Counted from the first letter of the stretch, positions 46,233 to 55,163 are shown. The stretch is 64,000 nt of DNA from Spirosoma telluris (GCA_003259005.1 QLII01000001.1:6997001-7061000); one strand, 5' to 3'. Numbers and translations: made by a program. Notes: generated by a model not told the origin, from the sequence alone.

Positions 46233-46601
46233 TCACTCAACAATACACATTACTTCGATCTGGAAATTGCCGGGTACGGGTACGTAAAACGACATGGTTC
46301 CTCGCCCGGCATACTTTCGGGGCTCCTTACCAACGTCGATGCCATCGGCTTTCATCCACTGATAAATCTCCATGACTTTTTCAGGTGATTCCTGAACGAA
46401 ACCTACGTGAAAATCAGCTGGATACTGGGGTATTTCACCCTTTTTAAAATTGCTGATCGTTAGAATAAACTCATCGGCATCGTTCAGAATGGCAATACTA
46501 TCCCCTTTTAATTCGAGGCAGCGAAAGCCGAAATAGGTTTCAAAAAATGCTTTTGTTTGTACCACATCGGATACGGCTATGTTTACATGCTTGAGCGCCA
46601 T
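46233..46601 (-). CDS. VOC-family (glyoxalase/dioxygenase-like) protein
   Basis: About 122 residues from the ATG at 46601 (MALKHVNIAVSD); the longer in-frame start at 46727 would run through the divergent promoter and is rejected. The VOC fold is seen in KHVNIAVSDVVQTKAFFET, the metal His/Glu pair and FHVGFVQESPEKVMEIYQWM, ending GNFQIEVMCI. It is divergent from a MarR gene across a symmetric promoter region, so the MarR protein likely controls it. Substrate unknown; resistance proteins of this fold are common. Confidence 0.88.
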   Translation of the reverse strand: MALKHVNIAVSDVVQTKAFFETYFGFRCLELKGDSIAILNDADEFILTISNFKKGEIPQYPADFHVGFVQESPEKVMEIYQWMKADGIDVGKEPRKYAGRGTMSFYVPVPGNFQIEVMCIVE

Positions 46602-46640
46602 AGATAGGATGGTATTTGTTTTAGTTCTGCTGTTCGTTTG

Positions 46641-46692
46641 CAAATATAGTCTTATTTGTTGACTAGTTAGTAATCGCTTATGACTATATTTG
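46641..46692. promoter_or_regulatory. Symmetric divergent promoters of the VOC and MarR genes
   Basis: CAAATATAGTC (46641-46651) and GACTATATTTG (46682-46692) form an 11-bp inverted repeat. Each arm is also a -7 box: TATATTTG at 46685-46692 for the MarR gene and its mirror at 46641-46648 for the VOC gene, about 40 bases from each start codon. A MarR dimer bound here could control both. Confidence 0.6.
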
Positions 46693-46733
46693 TCCTGCTT
46701 GGTTTGCTTGTAGTGAAATTGTATCATAAGAGA

Positions 46734-47237
46734 ATGGGGACGAAAAAAAAGAAGGCTATTCTAGCGGAGTTAACCGACTATATGCAGCATAACGAGCGCA
46801 ATTGGGTTCGACTAATTGCCGTTACAAAACGACTAACCGATGGCTGGATGCAGAACGCCATGGATGCGTCGACAGATATACCCTTCAAGACATCGTTCAT
46901 GAAATTTCTGACCAATATTAGCCTGAAAGGTACGACCAATCAGGAGCTGGCGAAACGAGCTATGCAACCCAAGCAAGCCATGAGTCGAACCGTGAAAGAA
47001 CTGGAAGCGGAAGGATTAATTAAGACAGAAAAGAGCAAACGGGATGGGCGTAGCGCCAAAATCACCCTGACCGATGAAGGTAAAAAACTCTTGCTAGTGG
47101 CTAAGCAGGAGCAAGCTAAACTGACGGATGCATATAAAGAATTAGTCGGTGAGGAAAACTTCGCAATTGCGGTGGATGTACTCTGCCAGATTATCGCCTA
47201 CCACGAATCGCTTAGTCAAGTGGAGGAAGGGGATTGA
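46734..47237 (+). CDS. MarR-family transcriptional regulator
   Basis: About 167 residues from the ATG at 46734 (MGTKKKKAILAEL); the start at 46680 precedes the promoter and is rejected. The winged helix is TTNQELAKRAMQPKQAMSRTVKELEAEGLIKTEKSKRDGRSAKITLT (about 77-123), ending in the dimer helix. It is divergent from the VOC gene. Effector unknown. Confidence 0.9.
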   Translation: MGTKKKKAILAELTDYMQHNERNWVRLIAVTKRLTDGWMQNAMDASTDIPFKTSFMKFLTNISLKGTTNQELAKRAMQPKQAMSRTVKELEAEGLIKTEKSKRDGRSAKITLTDEGKKLLLVAKQEQAKLTDAYKELVGEENFAIAVDVLCQIIAYHESLSQVEEGD

Positions 47238-47280
47238 AAATGAGGGAGTTATGGTGATAATGTTTTGCCAGATTGATGAA

Positions 47281-47356
47281 TTTTTGTCATCCCGACGCAG
47301 GAGGTATCTCTAGCATCAGGTAACTAGAGATACCTCCTGCGTCGGGATGACAAAAA
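47281..47356. repeat. Perfect 33-bp inverted repeat, GTCATCCCGACG family (copy 2)
   Basis: 47281-47313 is the exact reverse complement of 47324-47356, 10-base loop. The outer bases match copy 1 at 43469 (TTTTTGTCATCCCGACGC, then AGGAGG-ATCTC), whereas the inner bases differ. It lies between the MarR gene and the end of the convergent glycosidase-like gene. Confidence 0.88.
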
Positions 47357-47375
47357 AACTCTTTTCAACCGTCCT

Positions 47376-49561
47376 TCACTCAACAACCCACCAGCCATAA
47401 CTCTCCGGCTCAATGTCTACCGGTATTTCCACTTCATAATTTCGGTTCAATCGGTACGATTTGGGCTTGCCCTCCCCTGCCGGATCTGGGCCGTTTCGCG
47501 GAGGCCGGTGTAGTAAAGAGGCAGTTTAATGGTGCGGGTAATTTTCGTTTTCAAGGGATTAAAAAGCACCACTAAACCTTTCTCTTTCTGTGCAGGATTG
47601 ACGTGCAAAATGCCATCCCAATCGCGACCGTCGGGTCGGCGGAGGTGAATCAAATCGGAATTCAGAATGGGTCGGTATTTCTTGTACCAACTGATAACCC
47701 GTTGAACCGTCTGTTTCGTCACGTCGGTATCGTAGAGCCGGGGGCCACGATAACAGGCCTGAATACCAGCGCCGTAGTATTGCATCATGAGTTGCTCATA
47801 ATCGGTCAGGTGTTCGATGAGAGGCTCCAGGACCGCTTCGGGTCCACCGCCCTGGTATTTGGTCAGCGGGACAAATCCCCAACCCATAGCAGGCGTTTTC
47901 TCCCAGGTCCCATCAAAAATATTTTGCCGGTTCAGAAGTTTCTGCTGCTCGCGGGACAACGAAAAATTGACTTCCCGATACCCAAGGGCAATCTTGTTTG
48001 TACCATCCATGAAATACCAGTCAGGGGCATTGATATACACCCCTTTTTCGTTCAGAAAGCGGTAAAATCCTTTCTGCATTTCCATCTGTACCCATTGCGA
48101 ATCCTCTAGACCTTTATGGCCCGGATGTTTCGTAGAGGCACAAACATCGCCGGGGTAGGGGCCATCATGTTCGAGTAGATCGAAGCCGGTTTCGGTGATG
48201 AATTTCCTGAGGCTGTTCAGGTAATTAATACCCCACTGACTGGCCAAACAGGGTGCATGACCAAAAAAAGCCCCTTTGTCGGGCAGGCCAGTTTTTGGGT
48301 CGATCACGTCGTTCTCGTCATCAATCCGGCGACTACTGAATAATGAATAGCCACCTAACAGGATGCCTTTACTATGGGCGTAATCGGCCAGGGCTTTGAA
48401 TTTCTGGATGTTTGCGTCGCTGGCATCTTCCATGTTGAGTCCGCTGCCAAAACTAAGGATAACCATCTCATAGCCCGTTTCGGCACATTGGTCGACAGCC
48501 CGTTTAACCACCGCCGGGTCGGTACTGACCAGGTGCATGAAAGTGGGGTTCTGCGTTGTCCAGGGCGTAACTATCCGGTAAAATTGCCGTCTGGCAAGAC
48601 CATTCCGTTCGCGGTCGTAGGAGTCCAGCAGCAGTTCGTACGTGTGTATCGAGTTGTAGGTTTGATCCTGTGTCAGATCAATACCGACGCCAACGGTTGG
48701 GTACACTTCCAGTAAACAAGGCGTTTCATAGTTGTAATTTACCTGCGAGGTATACAGCGAATCGGTTTTCCAATGCGTGGCCTGATCGGATAAATCATAG
48801 CGCATGGCATTGTTGAAGGCAAAGTTGTTTTCGATGTAAATTCGCTGTGGTTTTTTCATCTGTTCAGGCTTACCCACCACGGCCGATTCCTCTTCGGGCG
48901 TTGCCAGAATCTCGTTGATAACCTGATTGATATGAAGCGATTTCTGGCTTTTGTTTTCAATCGTTACCCATTTGCAAAGCGTAGGAATACCGTCGTAAAT
49001 CGCATAATGAACAGCCACATCTATGCCTTGCAATTCGGGTAAGCTGGACGTAAAAAGTAGGGTCAGCTCCTGGCCCGTCGGTTGGTTCCGGTTCATGGTC
49101 CAGGTACGTGATTTCCAGTTTATGTAGGGCTTCAGGGGTGCAACGGTGAACGTCCTGAACTGAAAATCACCTGGATTTGCTGTAAAACTATCAAGCCATT
49201 CTTCCCGCAGATACGCATGTTCTTTCTGTCCGTATACCCCGCCAACCCGATACGTTTTTCCATTCAAAACGACCATCGCTTCAGGCCGGACAGAGCGCAC
49301 AAACTGCTCGCCCGTGGTCAGATTCTGGTAGTCGACGGTGGCCAGGTTTGGGCTAATCCGAAACCGGCGACTGAGCAGGCCATTCGCTAGCACAAGATCT
49401 TTCCCAGCATTGGCCTGAAACACACCCGCTTTTTGCGAAACAGGCGTAACTAGCCAGTCCTGACTGAGCGCATTCGGTTTATAAGTCGGAAGAGATTGTC
49501 CTTGAGAAAATACGTTGTGCGCGAGAAGGCAGCAAACGAGTAAGCAATAGAAACGGTGCAT
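47376..49561 (-). CDS. Secreted alpha-galactosidase-like protein (one frameshift near the end)
   Basis: A large exported protein (728 residues repaired) with signal peptide (LLVCCLLAHNVFSQG). The N-terminal half is a beta-sandwich (LANGLLSRRFRISPNLATVDYQN). The second half is a TIM-barrel of the GH-D (GH27/36-like) type, with MVILSFGSGLNMED, LGGYSLFSSRR and LLEHDGPYPGDVC, where the Asp of EHDGP is a nucleophile candidate. One base added to the C run at 47474-47477 restores RQGEGKPKSYRLNRNYEVEIPVD and moves the stop to 47376-47378. The precise substrate is unknown; alpha-galactoside or related plant or animal glycans are possible. Confidence 0.8.
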
Positions 49562-49610
49562 TCTTTTTTAGCACAAAAGAACAAAAGGCTAAAAGCATAC
49601 CGTAGTCAAT

Positions 49611-50114
49611 TCAACGAATTGCGTTCACAGGATCGTGTTTGGCCGCATTAGTATCAACCGGAACATTTTGTCCGGCGGTTAATAACCATTTACCGGCCTG
49701 CTTTACGAAGACCAAGGTAGCCAGATTCTGATCATTGCCACCCTGATGGCCACTAGGGGTGGTAAAGGCACCAATATTGGTGAGGTGATGGACAATGGCT
49801 ACATTAGGCGTAATGAAGCGAACCGTTACATTGGCGGTACTTAATGATGTGTTTTTAAACATGCTTTGGTGGAAGGCTTGATGCGCGTTGGCTACCGCTT
49901 CACGCCCTTTCCACCACATACCCACAATGTTCACCCAATCGACATCCTGTGTGGTATAGGTTGCCATGTCGTTATAGTTATGGTTTTGCCAGCTGGTAAT
50001 TAGCGATTCCGTGGCTGCACGGACGGCCTTTTCATCCTTGTCAGTGGCTTTCCCCTGACCGTAAATAGTGTTCGTTAGTAGTGCCATAATTCCCAGACAA
50101 AGTAGTCGTTTCAT
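49611..50114 (-). CDS. SgcJ/EcaC-type (NTF2-like) exported protein
   Basis: A 167-residue protein with signal peptide (LGIMALLTNTIYGQG) and an NTF2-like fold of the SgcJ/EcaC/DUF4440 group: ATESLITSWQNHNYNDMATYTT, DVDWVNIVGMWWKGREAVANAHQAFH, then VTVRFITPNVAIVHH and a closing WLLTAGQN. Function unknown; the fold often binds small hydrophobic ligands. TAGTTTTG at 50137-50144 could be its -7 box. It lies 49 bases upstream of the glycosidase-like gene on the same strand. Confidence 0.85.
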   Translation of the reverse strand: MKRLLCLGIMALLTNTIYGQGKATDKDEKAVRAATESLITSWQNHNYNDMATYTTQDVDWVNIVGMWWKGREAVANAHQAFHQSMFKNTSLSTANVTVRFITPNVAIVHHLTNIGAFTTPSGHQGGNDQNLATLVFVKQAGKWLLTAGQNVPVDTNAAKHDPVNAIR

Positions 50115-50136
50115 CGTCAGTTGATTTTGCTTGAGA

Positions 50137-50144
50137 CAAAACTA
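50137..50144 (-). promoter_or_regulatory. Candidate -7 box TAGTTTTG
   Basis: Matches TAnnTTTG on the minus strand, 23-30 bases before the start of the SgcJ-like gene. No -33 TTG at the right distance was found. Confidence 0.35.
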
Positions 50145-50199
50145 CCGGCTTACGATGGGTGAGTTGGTGTAAAAAAACGACATTCTAAAATCTCTCGTT

Positions 50200-51030
50200 T
50201 TAGAGAGTAAGACGCGTGTACGGCCGGATTAAGGTGCTGGTCTCCTGTTGCAACAACAGCGTAGGTGTAGACCCGGCGAACTCCTTGAAATCGCGGAGCA
50301 TATGCCGAAAATCATAATAGCCGCAGGTAAGGGCCACATCGAGCCAATCGAGTTCAGGTTGCCGTTCTTTAAGTCGAAACGCCTTGCTGAAACGAACGAC
50401 CCGGCTAAATGTTTTAGGGCCAAATCCCAGCCGCTCGTGGCACTTGCGCTCAAACTGGCGTGGACTTAAGCAAGCCTGATTGGCGAGGTAGTCAAGCGAA
50501 ACCGGGCGAGTAGGATTCAACATGTACTGGAAAACCGTATCAATAGGATGCTTTTCTACTTGCTTTTGTCGAAGACGACGTAGCAGAAAAGCCTCTACAA
50601 TGTGTTGCATCTGGTCATAATTATCCGTTTCACGCAGCTGTTCATCTACCAGCCTGATGTCATTGGCCCACACCAGGAAAGAATCCAGCGATTCGTCAAA
50701 CAATTCGTTCATAGGGATGCCCAGGAGCCGATGCAGGGCACCCGGTTCAAAAAAGACCCCGACAATCAAGTGATTGTGCCCCATGGTAATGTCCACACGT
50801 GACACCTGAGGTCCGACAATGATGCTATCGGGTTGCTGATTGACCTGCCCAGTGCGATGGTGAATACGTCCCAGTGAATCGCGGGGATAGAAAAACAGAA
50901 CCTGTTCAGCGGCTGGCGGAAAAGGGAATTTTAGCAAGGGGGCACTTTTATCCGTTTGTACATGGTGGACCATGTATCTCTGCACGAAGCCACGCAGGGC
51001 AGGAGTAGGCGGATAAAAGCGGATGAACAT
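50200..51030 (-). CDS. AraC-family transcriptional regulator
   Basis: A 276-residue regulator. The N-terminal domain starts FIRFYPPTPALRGFVQRYMVHH and contains VFFEPGALHRLLGIPMNELFDES, the DUF6597-like sensing fold often found in Bacteroidota. The C-terminal AraC domain has SLDYLANQACLSPRQFERKCHERLG and CGYYDFRHMLRDFKEFAG. It is a paralogue of the gene at 58502-59346, sharing length and most motifs. Effector unknown. Confidence 0.92.
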   Translation of the reverse strand: MFIRFYPPTPALRGFVQRYMVHHVQTDKSAPLLKFPFPPAAEQVLFFYPRDSLGRIHHRTGQVNQQPDSIIVGPQVSRVDITMGHNHLIVGVFFEPGALHRLLGIPMNELFDESLDSFLVWANDIRLVDEQLRETDNYDQMQHIVEAFLLRRLRQKQVEKHPIDTVFQYMLNPTRPVSLDYLANQACLSPRQFERKCHERLGFGPKTFSRVVRFSKAFRLKERQPELDWLDVALTCGYYDFRHMLRDFKEFAGSTPTLLLQQETSTLIRPYTRLTL

Positions 51031-51045
51031 GGCAGCTATTTTTTT

Positions 51046-51100
51046 GACATTCGGATAAAACAGAATTTCAAAAGTTAAAATCCTGTTTTATCTGAATGTC
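51046..51100. repeat. 18-bp inverted repeat before the AraC gene
   Basis: 51046-51063 pairs with 51083-51100 with one mismatch (arm GACATTCGGATAAAACAG). It lies 16 bases upstream of the AraC start and could be its operator or the terminator of the serine hydrolase gene. Confidence 0.6.
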
Positions 51101-51128
51101 GACTCGACTGAAATCCTGTTAAAATGAC

Positions 51129-52448
51129 CTAGTCGTCTAGTGCCTGATAAACCAATACGTCAAACTTTTTATCAAGTTCACCGCCGTAGGTTGTTCCCCA
51201 CATTTGTTTCATCAGAACCACGCTGATTTTTTCCTTGGGGTCGGCAAAATAATGCGTGCTAAAAGCCCCACCCCACGAAAACGTTCCTGTGCTACTTAGA
51301 TCTTTCGCATGCCCCGTCTCGTTAATGACACTGAATCCTAAACTGAAATAGTTGCCAGGATCGGGGAAGAGTGAACCTGTTTGATTGGCATTCGTAAACA
51401 GGTCAACGCTTTTTCGACTTAAAAATCGCTTCCCGTTATACACGCCGTCGTTGAGCAGCATTTGCAGAAAAATGGCGTAGTCATAAGCCGTACTGGATAA
51501 GCCACCACCGCCAGAATAATAGGTTTTAGCCCCCATAATTGGGAAATCTGGATCAACGGGGAGCGTTTTAATGGTGGCAGTTTTAATCAATTTTTTGTCT
51601 TTATCTTCCGAATAAAGCGCTACCAAACGATCTTTCTTGGCATCGGGCAAATAGAAATATGTGTCTTTCATACCCAGTGGGTCAAAAATTCGGGTCTGGA
51701 AAAACTGTGCCAGCGTTTGCCCCGACACTACCTCAACAAGATAACCCAATACATCAATACTCAGCCCGTAGGTCCATTTTTCACCGGGCTGGTGGTTGAG
51801 GGGCTGCTTCGCCAGCTTCTTCACCATATCGCCGACTTTAAGGTTGTCCGTTACGAAGGCGTCCGGAATACCACCGGCTTTCGTGTAAATCGCCCGCATG
51901 CGAGGGTCGCTGGCAATGACATTGTAATTGAGACCTGACATGTGAGAAAGCAAGTGACGAACGGTAATTTCCCGCTTAGCCGGAACGGTCGTATAAGTGC
52001 TGTCTTTCTCATTAAACTTGTCGAGGACTACGGGTTTGGCAAACTCCGGAATGTATTTACTGATAGGGTCATCGAGCATGATTTTGCCATCTTCATGAAG
52101 CATCATCACCGCCAGCGATGTAATGGCTTTTGTCATGGAGGCAATCCGGAAAATGGCATCTTTGGCCATCGGTTTGTTAGTTTCCAGATCCGATTTGCCA
52201 AAGGATTTATGATACACAATTTTGCCGTTTCGCACCACAATAGCCGCTACGCCCGGAAACGCTCCTTTATCGATGTACGACTGGATAAGGCCGTCTAATT
52301 TATTGAGCCGTTCGGGGTAGAACCCAGCCGTTTCGGGAGCCGCGACGACTAATAGCGGGGGACTTTGTTTCGTACCTGTTTGGGCATGTAAGGAAATGGT
52401 AGTGACCGCAATCAGCACCATTGCTCGAATTGTCGTTAGTAACGTCAT
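51129..52448 (-). CDS. Beta-lactamase-class C-type serine hydrolase, exported (1)
   Basis: A 439-residue protein with signal peptide (LIAVTTISLHAQ) and a class C beta-lactamase/esterase fold. SMTK in IASMTKAITSLA holds the nucleophile Ser and Lys. The Tyr of the YxN-like motif is in WTYGLSIDVLGYL, and the third box is in SWGGAFSTHYFADPKE. Such proteins are more often esterases or D-Ala-specific peptidases than antibiotic-degrading enzymes; no resistance is implied. Periplasmic. Confidence 0.9.
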   Translation of the reverse strand: MTLLTTIRAMVLIAVTTISLHAQTGTKQSPPLLVVAAPETAGFYPERLNKLDGLIQSYIDKGAFPGVAAIVVRNGKIVYHKSFGKSDLETNKPMAKDAIFRIASMTKAITSLAVMMLHEDGKIMLDDPISKYIPEFAKPVVLDKFNEKDSTYTTVPAKREITVRHLLSHMSGLNYNVIASDPRMRAIYTKAGGIPDAFVTDNLKVGDMVKKLAKQPLNHQPGEKWTYGLSIDVLGYLVEVVSGQTLAQFFQTRIFDPLGMKDTYFYLPDAKKDRLVALYSEDKDKKLIKTATIKTLPVDPDFPIMGAKTYYSGGGGLSSTAYDYAIFLQMLLNDGVYNGKRFLSRKSVDLFTNANQTGSLFPDPGNYFSLGFSVINETGHAKDLSSTGTFSWGGAFSTHYFADPKEKISVVLMKQMWGTTYGGELDKKFDVLVYQALDD

Positions 52449-52521
52449 TAAGTTAAGGAGTTAAGGGTGGCAAATCTAACCTTGTTATTTTAGTGAATTT
52501 TTAAGCAAAAAAAGAAATAAA

Positions 52522-52593
52522 TTAACCACAGAGGCACAGAGAACACAGCGTATTGATTTTATCTCTCCATAACTCTGTGTTCTCTGTGGTTAA
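52522..52593. repeat. CACAGAG inverted repeat after the serine hydrolase 2 gene
   Basis: TTAACCACAGAG (52522-52533) pairs with CTCTGTGGTTAA (52582-52593), and CACAGAGAACACAG (52535-52548) can pair with CTGTGTTCTCTGTG on the other side, giving two alternative registers. The motif AACCACAGAGGCACAGAG is a widespread intergenic repeat type in bacteria. Confidence 0.7.
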
Positions 52594-52610
52594 AAAATGT
52601 TGTTTATTGC

Positions 52611-53900
52611 TTAATTATCAACATCCTTGACAGGTGGTCTTGTATCGTTCATTCGTTTCTCATAGGGTATGCGAAATGTTTGTAAGTCAGGGGTATAAGG
52701 TCGCTTTCGTTTCAATTCGTACTGATAAATCGTTTGCCCTAACTGATATAAAAATGGATGGCCGATGGTGTCAAAATCATACTTATCGTCATTCAGAATG
52801 CCATCGCTATTGACGTACACCGTGGCCGTTAGCATGTATTCGACTTTGTTCCTGAAATCGACAATGTACGAGGCATCGGTAAGAAACCCATAGGCCCACC
52901 CCACTTTGTTGAATACCCGAATTCCTTCCGGCATTTGATGGTGCAGGCTGTCCATGAAAAAGAATTTTACATAGCTATCGTAGTACTGTTTGGCGTCGTA
53001 TTTTGGGTAGTTGGTTTCGCTGGGATATTGCGACAAATATTGGTACAAAAACTGGTAATCATCTTTGGTTAATTTGAATCGCTGCTTTGCAGGAACCGAC
53101 GTTGGGAACATGACCGACTGGAGAATTTGCTGAAAGGCTTCCAGCGGGAATTTATTGCGTTCGGTGAAGTCAAAAGGCTGATGAATCAGGCTGTCTTTTA
53201 CGTAATAGCCATTGCCCAGTTTGGCTACACGACGGAAATCAAACGGGTCCTGGTTGAAGGCTGCGGGTTGCGCATAAATCAATTTGCCATCTGCCTCAAT
53301 AAACCGAACGGGATTTGTATGCCGGTTTTCGTCGGCATTCATGCGCACAAACCGGTGCGTGATGCGGGTATCCAGGTACCCTTTTGCGTGGAGTGAACGG
53401 TTAATTTCGCTCTGGCCCACAAATTCATACATGCGACTGTACGGGTCATTCTCGCTAACCAGAAAGGCTTTTTTTATGAAGTGCGCTATGGATGGATACC
53501 CAGTCTGTGCGGTATTATCGGTCCATTCTTTGGTTTGTTTGCTGTAGGCACTGTCAAACTGCATAGACGTGAATTTGGTCACGTTGGGCTTGTTCAGCCT
53601 GTTCAGTTTTTCTAGGGAAAGTAGCGCCAACGGCAGTTTCACCGTAGAAGCCGGATTGAAATACTCGGTGCTATCGACATGGAAATAGTAATTCGTGAAC
53701 GAAGGCCTGTTAGCTTTATCCCGATTGATCTGCGTATAAATAACCTGGAGTCGATACGTTTCTGGGTGCCTGATAACTTCCTGAAAAATGGGGGCTTTAT
53801 TGGTTGTAAATAGGTTAGTCAGCAACGCGTCAGTGCGAGCCTGGCCAAAGCCAGGAAGGATAAAGCAACACGATAGTAAAAAGGAAGCGAGACGTTTCAT
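52611..53900 (-). CDS. Class A beta-lactamase-like serine hydrolase, exported (2)
   Basis: About 429 residues from the ATG at 53900. A signal peptide (FLLSCCFILPGFGQA) precedes a class A beta-lactamase-like fold: nucleophile in FNPASTVKLPLALL (S-x-x-K), an SDN-like SENDPYSRMYEF, and KVGWAYGFLTDASYIVD as the KTG-like strand. It is longer than true class A enzymes (~270 residues), with insertions in the middle, and so is likely a different hydrolase of that fold. Substrate unknown. Confidence 0.85.
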   Translation of the reverse strand: MKRLASFLLSCCFILPGFGQARTDALLTNLFTTNKAPIFQEVIRHPETYRLQVIYTQINRDKANRPSFTNYYFHVDSTEYFNPASTVKLPLALLSLEKLNRLNKPNVTKFTSMQFDSAYSKQTKEWTDNTAQTGYPSIAHFIKKAFLVSENDPYSRMYEFVGQSEINRSLHAKGYLDTRITHRFVRMNADENRHTNPVRFIEADGKLIYAQPAAFNQDPFDFRRVAKLGNGYYVKDSLIHQPFDFTERNKFPLEAFQQILQSVMFPTSVPAKQRFKLTKDDYQFLYQYLSQYPSETNYPKYDAKQYYDSYVKFFFMDSLHHQMPEGIRVFNKVGWAYGFLTDASYIVDFRNKVEYMLTATVYVNSDGILNDDKYDFDTIGHPFLYQLGQTIYQYELKRKRPYTPDLQTFRIPYEKRMNDTRPPVKDVDN

Positions 53901-53919
53901 ATACATATAGGGTGTTGAT

Positions 53920-53961
53920 GTAACGCGGACAAGATGTCGGTATGCCGCACCACCGCGTTAC
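53920..53961. repeat. GCGTTAC palindromic element, second copy
   Basis: GTAACGCGG at the left pairs with CCGCGTTAC at the right; the core ATGTCGGTATGCCGCA matches 31894-31928. It ends just before the DUF3037 stop codon (53963), as the other copy ends at the hmgA stop. Confidence 0.7.
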
Positions 53962-53962
53962 T

Positions 53963-54349
53963 TTACAAAACCAGTTGGACAAATAATCTATCCAGCGTTT
54001 CTCCTGCATCCGCACAAAGGCCGGGGTGAACGGGTGATGTTTGCACGACGGTACTACGCGTAGCCGTAAGCCAGCGGAAACGCTCAGCTATCGAGAGCTG
54101 ACCAATGACACCACCCTGTGCACGACCGGCACAAATTCGTTCGAAGGCACGAAGCCGTTCGGCCAGTTCCTGCATATCAAGTTCAGCCGAAAACGCAGCC
54201 CGAAGCCGATCTTCATTTATCGCAAACTTTGTCTGCAAAAAGCCCTGCGAACGGCAATAAACAATGACGCCAACGTTCAGAAACTCTTCCCGTTCCACGC
54301 GCGGCATAACCCGAATGACGGCGTATTCAAACAAGTGCATTTCTGGCAT
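53963..54349 (-). CDS. DUF3037 protein, partner of a HipA-like kinase
   Basis: About 128 residues from the ATG at 54349 (MPEMHLFEYAVIRVMPRVEREEFLNVGV), which is the usual family start; the further upstream start is a TTG. The rest is helical with FERICAGRAQGGVIGQL and the closing ETLDRLFVQL. The upstream gene, a HipA-like kinase, overlaps it by 23 bases. DUF3037 and HipA-like kinase genes occur side by side in many bacteria, so a two-component module is likely. Function unknown. Confidence 0.88.
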   Translation of the reverse strand: MPEMHLFEYAVIRVMPRVEREEFLNVGVIVYCRSQGFLQTKFAINEDRLRAAFSAELDMQELAERLRAFERICAGRAQGGVIGQLSIAERFRWLTATRSTVVQTSPVHPGLCADAGETLDRLFVQLVL

Positions 54350-55163
54350 CGTTAGCTGCGTTGACAAAAATTTCGGATGAGGCCAGCCGATCCGTTAAGA
54401 ACCGGGCATACACGTCCCGTTGTTCGGAAGCGGATTCCACTACACCATTGTTCATAAGCCATATATCGGGTACTAAGGAAACAATAGCCTGAATGCGCTC
54501 TGGGGAAAGGATCTGGTGGAATTCAGTATCAACGGCAGCAAGTTCAGTAGCCTTCGACAGAAGCACATGGTCTTTGATCTGCGCAAATGGTCGCTTGCTT
54601 TGCTCAGGCCAGTTTGGGCCTGTGTGGTGCACATACAGGGAAGCACCGTGGTCAATCAGCCATAATTCTTTATGCCACATCAGCATGTTCGTATTGCGGG
54701 CCGTTCGATCTACATTCATCACGAAGGCATCCAGCCAGACAATCTTTGATGCTAATTGAGCATCGACCTTATTGAGAAGTGGGTCGAAGGTGATGGAACC
54801 AGAGAGGTAATGAAGCCCAAGGTTAAGCCCTTCGCTCGCACGGAGTAAATCCTGGATTTCTTCATCGGGTTCGGTCCGCCCAAAGGCTTCATCGAGATTG
54901 ACGAATACGATTTCGGGTATGCGAAGACCCAGTGTACGGGCTAGTTCACCGGCAATCAGTTCGGCAATCAGGGCTTTTGTCCCCTGTCCGGCTCCCCAAA
55001 ACTTGAGTACGTACAAAAACTCATCGTCGGCCTCGACAAGAGCGGGTAGTGAGCCGCCTTCGCGTAAGGGTTTGGCGTAGCGGATCACATTAACAGTTCG
55101 GAGTTCGGGTTGAGTATACGGCACAATGTGGGATTCGAAAGGTAAGCTTCTAACAACAGCCAA
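54327..55163 (-). CDS. HipA-like kinase-domain protein
   Basis: A protein of up to 278 residues. Kinase-like features: Lys 54 in YVLKFWGAGQG, Glu 68 in ALIAELIAGELAR, a catalytic loop VMNVDRTARNTNM (Asp 152, Asn 157) and LWLIDHGASLY (metal-binding Asp 171). This is the HipA-like kinase family (PF20613). There is no ATG near the start; the frame opens with TTG (55163) or GTG at 55124 (before PYTQPELRTVNV), the latter fitting family length better. It overlaps the DUF3037 gene. Target unknown; HipA proteins phosphorylate tRNA synthetases, but that must not be carried over. Confidence 0.85.
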   Translation of the reverse strand: MAVVRSLPFESHIVPYTQPELRTVNVIRYAKPLREGGSLPALVEADDEFLYVLKFWGAGQGTKALIAELIAGELARTLGLRIPEIVFVNLDEAFGRTEPDEEIQDLLRASEGLNLGLHYLSGSITFDPLLNKVDAQLASKIVWLDAFVMNVDRTARNTNMLMWHKELWLIDHGASLYVHHTGPNWPEQSKRPFAQIKDHVLLSKATELAAVDTEFHQILSPERIQAIVSLVPDIWLMNNGVVESASEQRDVYARFLTDRLASSEIFVNAANDARNALV

